A stretch of DNA of 64,000 nt from NCBI GenBank assembly GCA_003255065.1, contig QAOA01005024.1, positions 372,395-436,394 of the forward strand. The letters run 5' to 3'. The position numbers and the translations under genes were made by a program. This DNA comes from Cercis canadensis. Taxonomy: Eukaryota; Streptophyta; Magnoliopsida; Fabales; Fabaceae. Position 1 is the stretch's first letter. Each line of letters opens with the position of its first letter. Under the pieces are notes generated by a model. It did no database searches. It was not told the DNA's origin and saw nothing but the letters and a program-made list of their open reading frames with translations. This document shows, piece after piece, positions 49,451 through 62,274 of this stretch.

Positions 49451-51023
49451 AATATTCTCAGTAAGTTATCTTCTACCCTGCTTTTATCTATAATAATGTA
49501 GTGGCAATAGCTTATTTTTGGTGTCTTTGGTTTCTTTGTGGGACACTGCTATCTGTAATGAAAATATCTACCTGAATTTGCAATATCTGTTGGATGTTTC
49601 CTTATGTTTAGTATTTTCCATCTTTGTCTCTCCAGAAAGGTAATTTTGATAAAACACCTATATTCTTTTTATTTTTATTTTTATGGAAACACTTATATTC
49701 TTTATATATACTATACTAGAAAAAAAAATGAATATCATTTTAATTTGAAAGCATAGGCACCCCCCTTCTTACACTGCATCCTATTTTTAAGCATTTTTTC
49801 CTTTAGAATATGAGAATAATGATAAGTTGCGATTATATATTTATAGTTTATTTGTTAAAAAAAAAAAAAAAAGAATGACATGCAGGTATGTGGATATAAA
49901 ATATTCTAGTAATATATGTTTGTATATATGTATATAGAAATTTTTAAGAAATATTAAGCTAGCAACGGGTATATAGACGTTCAAACTTTTTCCATCAACT
50001 AGTTCACACACACACACACGCTTGTGTTTTGCCCATGCACTGAACCGGGTTTTCTTTTAATGTTTTTGGAGAACGAAAACAATTTTTTTTTTTGAAAGTA
50101 TTCTTGTAGAACAATTTTAATATCATAGGTTCAAATTCTGATAAATTAATAATATTATAGGATTTATATAACTTAAATATTTCTAAAACCTATATTTAAG
50201 AGATAAAATTATTAAATTCAAAATTTTCAATCATATTATGGCATTGAAACTACAAATTGTATACTCTTCGACTTGTTGGCTTAAGAATATGGCTACTATG
50301 CTTGCAATGTATTGGCTTGCATTGGGCTTCACTGCTATATATGCATGTTCTGAACTCTTCTTCAAACTTTCTACTTTTTCTTCCATCAACATTCCAGGCC
50401 TAAACTATTTTGCATATTTGGAAGGGTTGTGACAAAGGATTGTGGAGGGCTCTGATGGTAGCTCCAAGGAATTTAGAAATGAAAGCATAATGAGGTTATC
50501 ATGGCCACTCATTCATTCAATGCAAGTTGAAGATGTGCAGTGTTGGATAGCTGGCTAATTTCTTCTTAATTGCATGAGTCTTGGATTCATCATGACCTCA
50601 ATGAAAATATTTCGTTGTTTGTGTATTTTAGTAAGATATGCGTATTCTTGTGGATGGATAATTTCCCTTGCACCAAACTTGAGTTTTATTATAAAGCATA
50701 GATGAAAATGGTTTGTTTGTTGAATTTTTTTTTGAAGCAAGTTAAGATCTCAAATCTTTGGCTCTAACAAGTGATATTTTTTAGAAGCAAAAGCTTTATT
50801 TTTAAACTTCTTTAAAAGCTCTAATTTTTACTTAATGCTTTTTTTTTTTTTTAATGAAACTCTTTTTTTAGAAAGTTTCTTTATCCAAATACACTCTTAA
50901 AATTATTCAACCAATTAATGAATTGTAAATTGTGTCTATTTTTTTTTTTTTTTTTACTTGTGGCACAAAGGTTCCAACTTTTCTTGCAAATTATTAGATT
51001 TTTCATTATTAGATCATATTTAG

Positions 51024-51135
51024 TACACCAGGCTAAAGTGGAGGGTGTATTCTTAAGATTGTCTGGGAAGAGACTTAGTTTCAATGCGTTAAAGCGAGCA
51101 TAACAATACCTTTACCGACAAAAAAAAAAAAAAAA
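51024..51135 (+). mobile_element. Candidate SINE-like retroposon with poly-A tail
   Basis: About 110 bp ending in a run of 15 A (51121-51135) interrupts a sequence that is continuous at about 24700 and 40550 (AAATCACACTTAGTGGC). The edges share only a loose TAG(TA)CACC word, so a target duplication is uncertain. No A or B box is obvious, so it may be a 5'-truncated copy. Confidence 0.5.
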
Positions 51136-51396
51136 TAGCACCTAGTGGCATATGTGTTTTTAAACTAGATAATTATTTAATACTATAAGCAGAATTGATA
51201 ACTTGAATGATTTGTGCTATTAGTTTTATTTAATAGACATGTATGAGTATGATGAGACAAATGATTTTTGATATAGATCATCTACAAAGGGATTTTAATT
51301 GTGATATAGATTGTACTTGCAGTATTCAATAATTGCGTTTTAAATTTTAACTCTTTCACACTTCGAAATCAGCTTTTTTTTTTTTTTTTTTTTTTT

Positions 51397-51456
<60 letters not shown>

Positions 51457-52479
51457 CTAAATTTTAAAAATAAAGATATTTTTTGGCCAATTTTTGTTCA
51501 CTAAGATTGAATTCTTCTCCAAATCAACTTTTAAAAGTTATTATTTCGGAGAATTATTCTAACTTTCTAAACCTTAGAAGAAAATACCCTAGAGTGCAAG
51601 AGGGATAAATTTTCCAAGCAGTGCTTGACCATAAAGTGATCAAAATACTTATGTATTATCTTTATATTTGAACATGATAATCACATATATATTATATAAA
51701 ATGTCTATATATTTTATATATGATAACCACATAAAGTTAAAAGTATTTTATATATGTTAACCACATAGGTCAAGCACTTGCTTAGAAATTTTATCCCTTT
51801 CACACTTCACTTAAAGGTTTTTTGTTCTATGACAGAATAAGTCTCCCTTATTTTATCTTGGGTAAACTATTTCTTAGTTTTAAAATCAAGGAGAAAAGGC
51901 ATTCAAGTGCTAAGGGAGTTGGAGTTCCAATTGTTTGTCACAAAATAAAAAATGACTACGTTACCTATTGATACGTAGTTATTCTGTTTATATATATATA
52001 TATATATTTATTTATTTTGTTTATATATATATTTTGGTATGAATATTTTGTTTATATTTAAATATGATAATCACATCAAACAAAATAATCATATATTTTA
52101 TATATAATAATTACATATATATATAAAAAAAAAAAACTACATAATATTGACGAGTATTTTAGCCATTTTACTCTTGTTGCAGTACCTACTTAGAATTTCA
52201 ATTTGTTTAGTACTTAAAATGTCTTTTTTCTTTGGTAGTTGAACGTGAGAATAATTTTTCCTTTTATTCTTTCACGGTTCAGATTCCTTACTTTTTAAAT
52301 CATAAAAGTTTCTGCTACATTCTAAAGCAAAGGACGCTTAACACAAGCACAAAAATTTCCTTACCATTTTCCCTCTTTTTTTTGTTTTGTTTTTGTTTTT
52401 ATGTTTTTTGGAGCAAGACAAGAAACTTCCTTCTAATTTCGAAGTTGTTTACTCAAGCATGAACGCGCAAATTTCACAC

Positions 52480-52656
52480 CTCGCCATTTCTCTATGAAAG
52501 CCTCTTCTTGATGCTCTAATCCATGCTCCTTATCTTCATCATCTTCCTTCACCTTCACATAGAGCACCAATTCTTCCTCTGGCAGCAAAACGAGCCAAAA
52601 ACAACAGAAGCGAACAGACCCATTTAGAGTCGGATCTTGATCTCCCTGTTTCAGAG
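52480..52656 (+). other. Conserved leader block ahead of TNL4
   Basis: Reads KPLLDALIHAPYLHHL, then APILPLAAKR...SDLDLPVSE and ends CAGAG/GTAAAACCCC, as at 41740. A TGA precedes the reading directly, so it is not obviously translated. Its downstream acceptor near TNL4 is mutated (see the TNL4 findings). Confidence 0.4.
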
Positions 52657-54295
52657 GTAAAACCCCTTTCACTATTCTTCTTTTCTCTCTCATTGTTGAA
52701 CAATCTCCACTTATATTTGAAAATAATTGTGGGAGACTAATTGGTAGAAGCTCTAATCTTTTTTGGGACCAAAATAATTGGATTCATTCTGAACGTACAT
52801 AATTTAATTTAATTTAATTTTTTTATGAGTTGAACTAAAAGTCAAAAAGGTTGAGTTTCCTCTCAGTAAATTTTTTTTTTTTTTCTAATTATTGTTGAAC
52901 ATTGACTGTGACTCCCTTTCTTTCCAATATGAAGTCTTGTACCCAAGGGGAAAAGAGAAGAGAAGAATATGCATGATGCAGTAATCACAATAACTGGTGC
53001 ACATAGTGAATAGTATAACTTAGGATTTTAGTGATTTTTTTTTCCCGTAGCTTTTGATTAGGTGGGTTCTAAAATTGATTACTTTATTGGTGATGGTAAC
53101 TTAAGCACAGCTACTAAAAAAATATGAAATTAGTTGATTTAGATTTGATTGTACGTTGTAACTTAAACTGTATCTAGACACTAGCAGGGACACAACTACT
53201 AATAACTTAAACTGGAGCATTAAAATCCTATTTAATGTTACTTGTGTAAACTGGGAATCATTCATTGTTAAATTTTTCTAGAAAATGAAAAGACCGCAGT
53301 AGGGGGGATGACATGCTGGTGTGAATATTGTGAACCATCTTTTCTCTGCTGATACTTGTGATCTCTCTACATGGGAGTTCAGTGATGGTGAATACACTTG
53401 AAGAATATAAGTTCAATAAAAGGACATTAATGCAGTTCACTATGATTTCACCTAGTTTTTAATATTCAGATTTTACAGTTGGTTTGTTAGTAACAATATG
53501 GTTTTGTTGTTTTTGTTAGCCAGACTTAGGATCTTCACATTCATTATAGGAATCTTTACTATGTGAAAGTGCAAACATTTAAGTGACTGATAATACCACA
53601 AAATAACATCACAATCACCAAGAAGCAGATGCTCTGGATTTTGAACCCAACCTTAAATATGAGTACATGACTTGCTGAGGTATTGCATGTGTTCAAAGGA
53701 TTGTTTTGTTGTAGGTATATCACTTGTTTCAGCATATTAAAACCCCATGCCTTGTTTGTATGTAGTCCTGTAGATAAGGAGGAAATGACACCATGAGTAC
53801 GCTGGAGCTTATCCAATGCTTAAGTTAGGAGCCACCTCTTGTGAGGAATAGAGAGAATCAATAATAAAGTGTAATCTTTTCCCTTGAAGTGTGTGATAAT
53901 TCCTCGTATCTAGGAATATTCTCCATAGAGGAGGATGGGCTTCCTTACTCTATCAATGCCACTGCTACATTGGCTTTTCTTAGTGGTTGATAAAGATTGG
54001 GGGCAATGCCCCTAGCTCAACCCAATTTCAATTATTTTTTTCAAGTGCAAATAATTATTTGTTAAATTCCTCTAAGAAATGAAAATAATAAAAAATTGAA
54101 ATTGATTTCGTTAATAGTCATGGCAAAAAGTCTCATTATAACACACAATAGGTTTAATGAGTCTGTGGTTTGTTCTCTGAATTATAGTTTGTCTCAGATT
54201 GTTTTTTGTCAAGTTTCGATTATTTTGCTTCATTTTACATGTGATTCTTTTAGTAAATAATATGGTTTTGATGTTGTGGGTATATGACTAGTTCA

Positions 54296-57200
54296 ATGGC
54301 TCTTGGTGCTGAAGGAGCATCTTCCTCAAATTCTTCTTTCAGTTCAACCCCAGAATGGAAATTTCACGTTTTCTTGAGTTTTAGTAGAGAAGACACCCGC
54401 AAAAATTTTACAGACTACTTATATAGTACTTTGCAAACCAAGGGAATCATCACTTTGGATGATGTACAACTTGAGAGAGGAGAAGTTATTTCTGAACAAC
54501 TCCTTAAAGCCATTGAAGAATCTCTCTCTGCAATTGTTGTTCTCTCCCCAAAATATGCTTCTTCCACTTGTTGTTTGGATCAGCTCCAGAAAATTCTTGA
54601 ATGTAGAAAAGTGTTGGGCAGAGAAGTTTTCCCAGTCTTCTATGATGTAGATCCCTCTGATGTAAGGTACCAAAAGGGAATTTTTGGCGAAGCATTTAAG
54701 AAACATGAACGAAGATATACAGAAGACAGGATTAAAAGATGGAGAGATGCCTTAAGAGAAGTTGCTGGTTTATCTGGATGGGACTCCAAGAATAGGTAAT
54801 TAATTTGCCATTGTTTAGATAGTGAAGTAGAATTGCAATGTTAAAAATATAAGCCCATAAATCACGTTACAATTTTTGTCCAACAAATTCAACTTAAGAG
54901 CTAAGCAGTTGAGCTAGCAAAGTATTGAACCTATATTCTGAATCTGTCAAGCAGGTGCCATATATATGATAACCTGTATTGGCTCTTTCTTCCTATATTT
55001 GATTATAATTCATATTTAACTCTATGCAAGATTGTCCTTTTCTTCCTTGTAGGCACCAATCACAACTCATTGAAGAAATTGTTGCTGAACTATGGACAAA
55101 AGTGCAAGCTAAATTGCCAGCATATAATGATGGACTAGTTGGAATTGATTCAAGGACAGAAGACATGTTATCTCGTTTAGGCAGAGGATCAGAGGATGTT
55201 TGTTTTATAGGGATATGGGGCATGGGTGGTGTAGGAAAGACAACTCTTGCTAGAGTTGTTTATGAGAGAATCCGCAATCAATTTGAAGTTAGTTGCTTTC
55301 TTGTGAATGTTAGAGAAATTTCTGGTGAAAGAGGTCATGGTCTGGTTCAGCTACAAAGAGAACTTCTTTCTCATTTGAAAATAAGAGGCATGGAAATTAA
55401 AGATTTATATGAGGGAATGAACACAATTAGAAGCCATTTCTTCAACAAAAAAGTTCTCCTTGTTCTTGATGATATAAGTGCAATTAGCCAATTAGAGAAT
55501 TTGGCTGGAAACGAAGAATGGTTTGGTGCCGGGAGTAGAGTAATAATAACAACTAGAGACAGGCAACTGCTGAAATTGCACAGAGTATCTGAAAAAGAAA
55601 TCTATAATATTCCATTCTTAAATAGTGATGAATCCCTTCAACTCTTTTGTCAGAAAGCCTTTAAAGGTCAACTTGAACAATGTTATCTGGAGTTGTCTAA
55701 AAATGTGGTTCAATATGCTGGAGGCCTTCCTTTGGCACTCGAAAAATTGGGTTCCTATTTCTCTGGAAGAAGTGTATTTGAATGGGAAAATGCGCTGGAT
55801 AAGATCAGAAAAGTTCCATGTGAAGATATTATACGTCCACTGCGAAGAAGCTATGAAGCATTAGATGATATTGAAAAGAATATATTTTTGAGTATAGCCT
55901 GTTTCTTTAAGGGGATGGACAAAGTTCAGGTGACACATATATTGGAGATATGCGATCTTTATCCAACCATTGGAATAAATGTTCTTATTGACAAATTCTT
56001 AATAACTGAATATTATGAGCATGGTAAATGGTGTTTTGGGATGCATAATATGCTTCAAGAAATGGGTAAGAATATTGTTATTCATGAATCTCTTGATAAT
56101 GTGGGAAAACGTAGTCGATTGTGGTTGAAAGAAGATATTGATCATGTATTGACCAAAAATAAGGTAAGCACCTGCTTATTGTTGCTGCATTAATGTCATT
56201 ACATTTTTTTACTTGTGCACCTTGTCAATTTTGATTGAATTTATACTTTCACTATCATTCCTTGTTATTTACATAACTTTTTTTTTCTTTATTAGGGAAC
56301 TGAAGTTATGCAAGGCATAGTTCAGGTGTCTCATGGTCCATATGAAGGTCATTGGGACCCTACTGCATTCTCAAAGATGATCAATCTTAAATTATTGATA
56401 TTAAGATCTTTGGATCTTCCACTTGGTCTCAATTCTCTTTCAGAAGGGTTAAAATATCTTGAATGGGAGGGATTTCCTTTGAAGGAATTGCCTCTTGGGG
56501 TTCAACTCAATGAACTTGTTGAGCTTACAATGCGTCGTAGTAAAATTAAGCAACTTTGGTTTGGAACAAAGGTAAAGACTCTATACTTTTGATAACTGCT
56601 CTTAAAATGTTTGATGTACATTTAGTGTAAGGCCTTCAAAAGTTGATGATTTTTTTTTTCTGCTTTCTTTGTTTTGAATAGTTTTTTGGAAAGCTGAAGC
56701 TCATTGATTTGAAATATTCAAAGGACCTAATGCGATTTCCTAGTGTTTCTGGTGTTCCATGTCTTGAACGATTGGTTCTTGAAGGCTGTATAAACCTTGT
56801 TGAGGTTCACCAATCTGTTGGATTGCACAAGAAGCTTATGGTACTGAACTTGAGAAATTGTGTAAATCTTGAAATCCTTCCAAGTAAATTGGAAATGGAT
56901 TGTCTGAAGGATTTCATTCTTTCAGGTTGTTCAAAAGTTAAAAAGCTTCCAGAGTTTGGGGACAATATGAAATTTCTGTCAAAGCTTGATCTAAAGGATT
57001 GCAAAAATCTTGTTTGCCTTCCAGGATCCATTAAAAAGTTGAAATCTCTCAGAATTCTCAATACTTCTGGTTGTTCTAAATTTTCTAGGCTGCCCGAGAA
57101 TTTGGACGAAAATGAGGCTTTGGAGGAACTTAATGTGAGTGGAACTGCCATAAGAGAAGTACCTTCCCGCATTGCTCATTTAAAATATCTTAAAAAATTA

Positions 57201-58484
57201 TCTTTTAGTGGACACAAAGTAACAGAATCCAACTCTTCGAGCCTATCTCTCCCCTTTCCATGGATGTTTTGGAGGCGTCCTGTTTCCACAGGCATAATTT
57301 TGCCTCCTATGTCAAGCTTTCCCTTTTTGGAGGAATTAGATTTAAGTTACTGTAATCTTACTGATGAATCACTTCCTGTTGATCTTGGCTGCTTATCATC
57401 ATTGAGGAAGTTAGATATAAGTGGGAACAATTTTATTAATCTACCAGCTAGCTGCATTGCTAATCTTTCTAATCTATATCATCTTAAGTTAGATTGCTGC
57501 CAAAGGCTTGAGTCAGTACCTATGCTTCCTCCTCATATAGAACAGTTATATGGAATAAATTGTACTTCATGGAAACCGTTGTCAGATCCCCAATACCTTT
57601 GTTATTTTTTGAAGTCATATCAAAAGGTATGTTTATCTAGACATACGTGTCTCTCTCTAGTTCTTTCATTTTCTAACACACTTTGACTTTCCTATCCTTA
57701 ATTATTTAAGAAGAAAATTTTATTGTTACAGATGAGATCTCAGTACCAACCTTTCTGGATTGTTCCTGGGAGTGAGATTCCACCATGGTTCAGCAATCAA
57801 AATTACTTTCAGCAGGAGTTATGTTCATCATTTAATTGGGAAATAATATCTGGAAGTGATTATTCTAGGGAGTGGGATTCCGCCAGAATGCATTTGCCTG
57901 GGGCTTGTCATTCAATGATATCAATAATAGTTGACATCCCACATTGTTGTCTTTCAAGTGAATGGTGGGGAATTGCTGTATGCCTTGTGGTAGAAAATCA
58001 GTTTCCTCCTTCTCCTTGGTTTGTTCCTACACTTGATTGGATTTGTAAAACCCCCGAAGCAGAATTGCCAGTCTCCTCAGCTTGCTCACATGTGTGCTGG
58101 ATTAAAGAGTTTAGTGACCCACACTTGTGTATTTTATTGTTGAGTGGTGATGATAGAAATATTCAGCAACACCTTAGAGCTGATCAGAACCAAATTCAAT
58201 TATTATTTTATGCTCAAGCTATTCCTCACGGATCTGAGTACTCTAGTTTGTTATACTTGAACATAAGCAAGTGTGGATGCCGTGTGTTATGTAAGGAAGA
58301 TTTGGAAGTCTGGGGCAAAGAAAGGAGTGAACAACAACAAAGTTATAACTTTGAGATCCCTTCCAGCAGTCTCAACAAATGCAGAGTAATAAAAGCCACG
58401 GATGGTAATCAATGTTGTGATGGATTTGAGGGGGAACATGCAACAACATCAAATGCAGAAGCAAAACGAAGAAAACTTGGATGA
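54296..58484 (+). CDS. TNL4: divergent TNL with altered TIR catalytic site
   Basis: About 1194 residues from five exons: 54296-54795, 55053-56163, 56296-56571, 56682-57626 and 57732-58484. The start at 54296 matches the paralogs; an ATG four codons upstream (54284) is also possible. In the TIR the catalytic glutamate is Gln96 (CCLDQL, CAG at 54581), FRGEDTR reads FSREDTR, and one codon is missing after GIIT. P-loop GMGGVGKTT (223-231) and kinase-2 are intact; MHD reads MHN (56041-56049). Intron 2 has a normal GT donor. A fourth intron (57627-57731) precedes exon 5 with PGSEIPPWFSNQ; the tail KRRKLG is kept. The frame is open throughout, so the gene looks maintained, but its TIR is predicted to be NADase-poor. 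A role as partner or regulator of TNL1-3 is inference. Confidence 0.9.
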
Positions 58485-60620
58485 AACATTCTCAGTAAGT
58501 CATCATCTACCCTGCTTTTATCTATACTAATATACTGGTAACAACTTGTATTTGTTGTCTTTGGTATCTTTGTGGGGGCACTGCGATTCTTAGTGAACAT
58601 TTTAACAGAAAGATCTGCCTGAATTTGCAATACGTATTGAATTTGTTATACTTGTGGGGACTGTTAATGTAAACACAGTACAGATCCATCCACTTCACTT
58701 TCTAGAGTCAATTTGGGAGATTGTTTCCTTGTGTTTATTATTTTCCATCTTTCTCTCCAAAAAGGCAATTTTGACCATACTTTTACTACCAAGAAAAAAG
58801 GAGAAAATAAATATCATTTTACTTTGAAAGCACAGTCCCACTTTTTACAGTGCATCCTATATTTAAGCAGTTTTTCTGTCAGAATATGAGATTAATAGAT
58901 GAGTTACCATTATATATACAAAGTTTATTTATAGGATAAAAAAACAATGATTGACATGCGTGTATGTGGATATAAATATTTAATAATATATGTATGTGTG
59001 TATATTTGTGTTTTTATATTTATAGTCCTTGGAAATTTATCTCTCAGGGATATGCTTCATTTAGACCACTTGATCTTGGGTGTATGTGGTTCTCTGTCAG
59101 CTGAAGTGGTTATGGATAGTTATTAGAGATACCAAAAATAATTTTTTTTTTTCATACAATATTAGGAATTTCTGGTAGTCACCTTGTTATGATTTTTTAA
59201 TGTTTTGTTATAAGGAACAGCAATGCTATACAAGAAACTAAGAGCTTTCCCAGTGTTTTTCTCTGCTATAATCTGATATAACTGAACTGAGTTGCTATTC
59301 AAATGCAGATGGCTGGTCCAATTGCTGCAAGAACCAATGCATTAACAAATGATGATGCGTTTGGATGCATTAACAGATTGCTGGTTCATTTTCTAAGGTG
59401 ATAAACAAATGTCAAATGATTTTGGAAGTAGAGTTATTTTGCAAGCAAGAAACAGTAGATGGTGAAGAGTTATAGAGTAGCTGTGCACACCGTGGACATG
59501 GTTGACAGTTTTCTTTTGGTCAAGACGTTTAGAGTATGCTTTTGCATTTGAAATTATTGGATAAGCTTGAGATTATTACTTCTTTTTTTTAAAAAAAAAA
59601 AAAAAAACCTTTTCTTTAGAGGGTTTCTCTTGTTGCATAGCTATGTAGCTGCAAGAATTCTTTTACAGAGGCGCAGGATTCTGTATTTTCTTTTATTACT
59701 TATTCAAGTTATGATTATTTATTGTAATTAATAACTTGTGATTATTCTTGAAAATTTTGTGGAGGATTATATGCTTCCATTCACAGGGTGTGTGTATTGC
59801 TTATGTGATATTAATAAACGAAAAACAAATTTTGATTTAATTTTAGTATTTTAAGTTATGACTCTTAAGTTATAACACGAAATTTACAGATTCTAGAGAT
59901 AGTTTTAGTATTATTCAACGTTTGATAAATTTGATTCAATTTGATATAAATAAAACTTATATAACTAATTTTGTATTTTTTTATTTTTTATATAAGATTA
60001 GATATTGTGTTGAGTATTCTGTAATTACCTGGAGCTAATTTGAAGTAAGCATGAACAATATTTTACCTGTTATACAGAAAACTAGTAATGGCATTAAGAT
60101 TAATATATGTTAACAATTAACAAAGGAATATAGCAAACAAGAATTTTCTTTGTATTTGCTATTTTATATCGAATTACATTAAACTAAAATACATTATATA
60201 TAAACAATTAAAGAAAATTTTAATTTTTCAATTTCATACCAAACAATTCCCAATAATGTACTACTTAAGAAGTAATTAAAAAATTCTTAATAAATGATCC
60301 GCCCGAAAAACGGTGATTGAGAATTTGGGATGATGAGAATTACTATAAAAAAAAAAAGTTAAAGAAAATATATTTAAAAACAAAAACAAATAAAATGATT
60401 ACCATTGGTAATTATTTGATTTTGAGTATTCACTTTTTTTGTTTTTGAAATACATTTTTTAACATTTTTTTTTAATTCATGGAAATGGCAGAAACTTTGG
60501 CTTTTATAAAGTAGGGAATCTGGATCATCAAAGATAAAATAGTAATTATATTCGTAACATATTTATCTGAGTGGGAGAAACCAGAGTCAACTTGTTCAAG
60601 TTTCGTCTCATCCTCTTCAG
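58485..60620. other. Region between TNL4 and the hAT element
   Basis: After the stop a CTCA/GTAAGT donor is conserved. The rest is AT-rich without a recognisable gene, domain or tandem structure. A T/A-rich palindromic run lies at 59582-59608. Confidence 0.5.
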
Positions 60621-60846
60621 TAGGGGTGTTCATAACCCGGTGGACCCATGATCACCCGACCGGACCGATCCAATTTATGGCCAATCCAACGGTTGCAGAT
60701 AAGGGGCGGGCGGAATCGGATGGCTAGGATTGAATAATTTGGCTTGGACCGGTCGGATCGGTTTTAAGTAAGTGAATCCGAATTAAACCGAACCCGACCG
60801 AGTAAGTAAGTCAGGGATTTTTTTCATTCATGAAACGGTGCGTTCA

Positions 60847-61021
60847 ATGCTCGTATGTATCTTATTTCGCGAACTCTCGAAGGAGAGAGTTCATTTCTTC
60901 ATTTGCTCCAGAAAGGCAGAAAGGCAGAAACCCACTGAAAGAGGCGATATATGCGAATTGCGAAGTCGCCAATCGCTATCTGCTGGAGGTCTTTCCTCAA
61001 ATCAGCCTGCACTTCAAACAG
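60847..61021 (+). other. Putative first exon of the hAT region transcript
   Basis: From the ATG at 60847 the frame is open to a strong donor ACAG/GTAAGG (GT at 61022) and ends in phase 1, exactly the phase needed to enter the CTP synthase frame of the next exon (61492, completing Gly). A second ATG at 60830 in another frame would not match. I do not recognise the peptide. It may be leader sequence. Confidence 0.35.
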
Positions 61022-61185
61022 GTAAGGTCATCAAACATTCTACCCTAGATTGTAGTTTGTATTAGACTGTTAGTGAGTTAGGGTTTGTTTCTATCTCAGA
61101 CCCTAAATTTTTGGGATTTCTGATTTTTGTGGGTTTGTTCGTATGTCTCTGTTCTAGGTTTCAGTAGACGTTGGATTTGGATAGT

Positions 61186-61480
61186 GAATACATATACGAT
61201 AACCTATCTGCTTAGATTTAATTATGGTTTCCCCAATTTGGAATTTAGGGTTTTTTTCTTGACCTGTTATGTGTGCCTTTTCTCTGTTGTGTTCTTTTCT
61301 GGCTTTAGTTGTGCCATGAATACATATACGATAACCTATCTGCTTAGATTTAATTATGGTTTCCCCAATTTGGAATTTAGGGTTTTTTTCTTGACCTGTT
61401 ATGTGTCTTTGCGTATTCACTGTTGTGTTCTTTTCTGGCTTTAGTTGTGCCATGAATACATATACGATAACCTAATTGTT
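61186..61480. repeat. 132-136-bp tandem repeat in an intron
   Basis: GAATACATATACGATAACCT occurs at 61186, 61318 and 61454. The first two copies share over 130 bp (through TTAGATTTAATTATGG and TTGACCTGTTATGTGT); the third is only the first 25 bp or so. Open frames on both strands here are by-products of the repeat. Confidence 0.85.
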
Positions 61481-61491
61481 TCTTGTTACAG

Positions 61492-62274
61492 GCCCTGGCA
61501 ACTTCTGTTTGGTTCATCTCAGCCTGGTACCTGTTCTTAATGTTGTTGGCGAACAGGTATACTGCACAATTTTTTTTGTCAATGCAACATTTATATACTC
61601 TTTATCAGAAATAAACCAGAAATAAACAATTTATTCTGAAGAGTCAAGTATAAAATTCAATATTTGATTCTATCAAAATAAAAATAAAAGTGCAATACTT
61701 AGAAATTAACAATCTAGTCTAATTGTTCAATATTTCATTTAAATTGATTGTTCTTTATTTATGTTTCACTAAAAAGAAACTGAGGAGAACATAGCTTTAT
61801 GAATCCTGTCAACTGTTGTAATCAATTAATTATTATCTTTTTAGTACTTAATGAAAAATTTAATCTGTAGAAAACAAAGCCCACTCAACATAGTGTCCGG
61901 CAACTTAGAGGATTAGGGTTCACCCCTAATATTCTCGCTTGTCGCAGTACAAAGGTGTGTATCTTGCCCTTTTTGCTTTTTTTTTGTTTTTGTTTTTTTT
62001 TTGTTTTTTTTCCCCTTTTTGTTGGTTCCTTGTCATACTGGTTTAAAGATTCTATATATGCTTGTCCTTGACAGGAGCTTGAAGAAAATGTTAAGGCAAA
62101 ACTTGCTCAATTTTGCCATGTGCCGGTAATTTGACATAAATGTTAAAAATTTCTCTCTGATTTTCACTTAAGCATTACACATCTTTTCTAAGCAAGCTCT
62201 TGTTTTTGCAGTTGACAAACATAGTCACTCTCTATGATGTTCCAAATATTTGGCACATACCTTTGCTACTAAGA
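61492..62274 (+). pseudogene. Captured CTP synthase fragment, four exons
   Basis: Exons 61492-61556, 61871-61954, 62075-62125 and 62212-62274 read [65 protein letters not shown] and LTNIVTLYDVPNIWHIPLLL. This is the middle of the CTP synthase synthetase domain (UTP to CTP in pyrimidine biosynthesis), including the [10 protein letters not shown] motif. All four have proper GT-AG borders and keep one frame without stops, so introns came with the exons. The ATP-binding N-terminus and the glutaminase domain are absent, so no enzyme can result. It was captured as genomic DNA, inside or next to a hAT element. Confidence 0.88.

Larger units (their letters stand above)
49451..54283. other. TNL3 to TNL4 interval
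   Basis: No gene. The first kilobase matches the region after TNL1 and TNL2 but lacks their GTTGC-flanked solo LTR. A poly-T tract with an AA interruption spans about 51374-51456. (TA)n tracts lie at about 51990-52030. The leader block ends at 52656. The expected leader acceptor before TNL4 reads TTGTGG (54275-54280) instead of TTGTAG. The frame at 50238-50432 is open only in this copy and is stopped after TNL2. Confidence 0.55.

Noticed and set aside
50238..50432. 64-codon frame (MALKLQIVYSS...) after TNL3, with homologs after TNL1 and TNL2
   Set aside because: The TNL2 copy hits a stop after 12 codons and the TNL1 copy has no matching open frame; it behaves as noncoding 3' sequence.
61127..61453. 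About 100-codon frames on both strands with internal peptide repeats
   Set aside because: Shadow of the 132-bp intronic tandem repeat.
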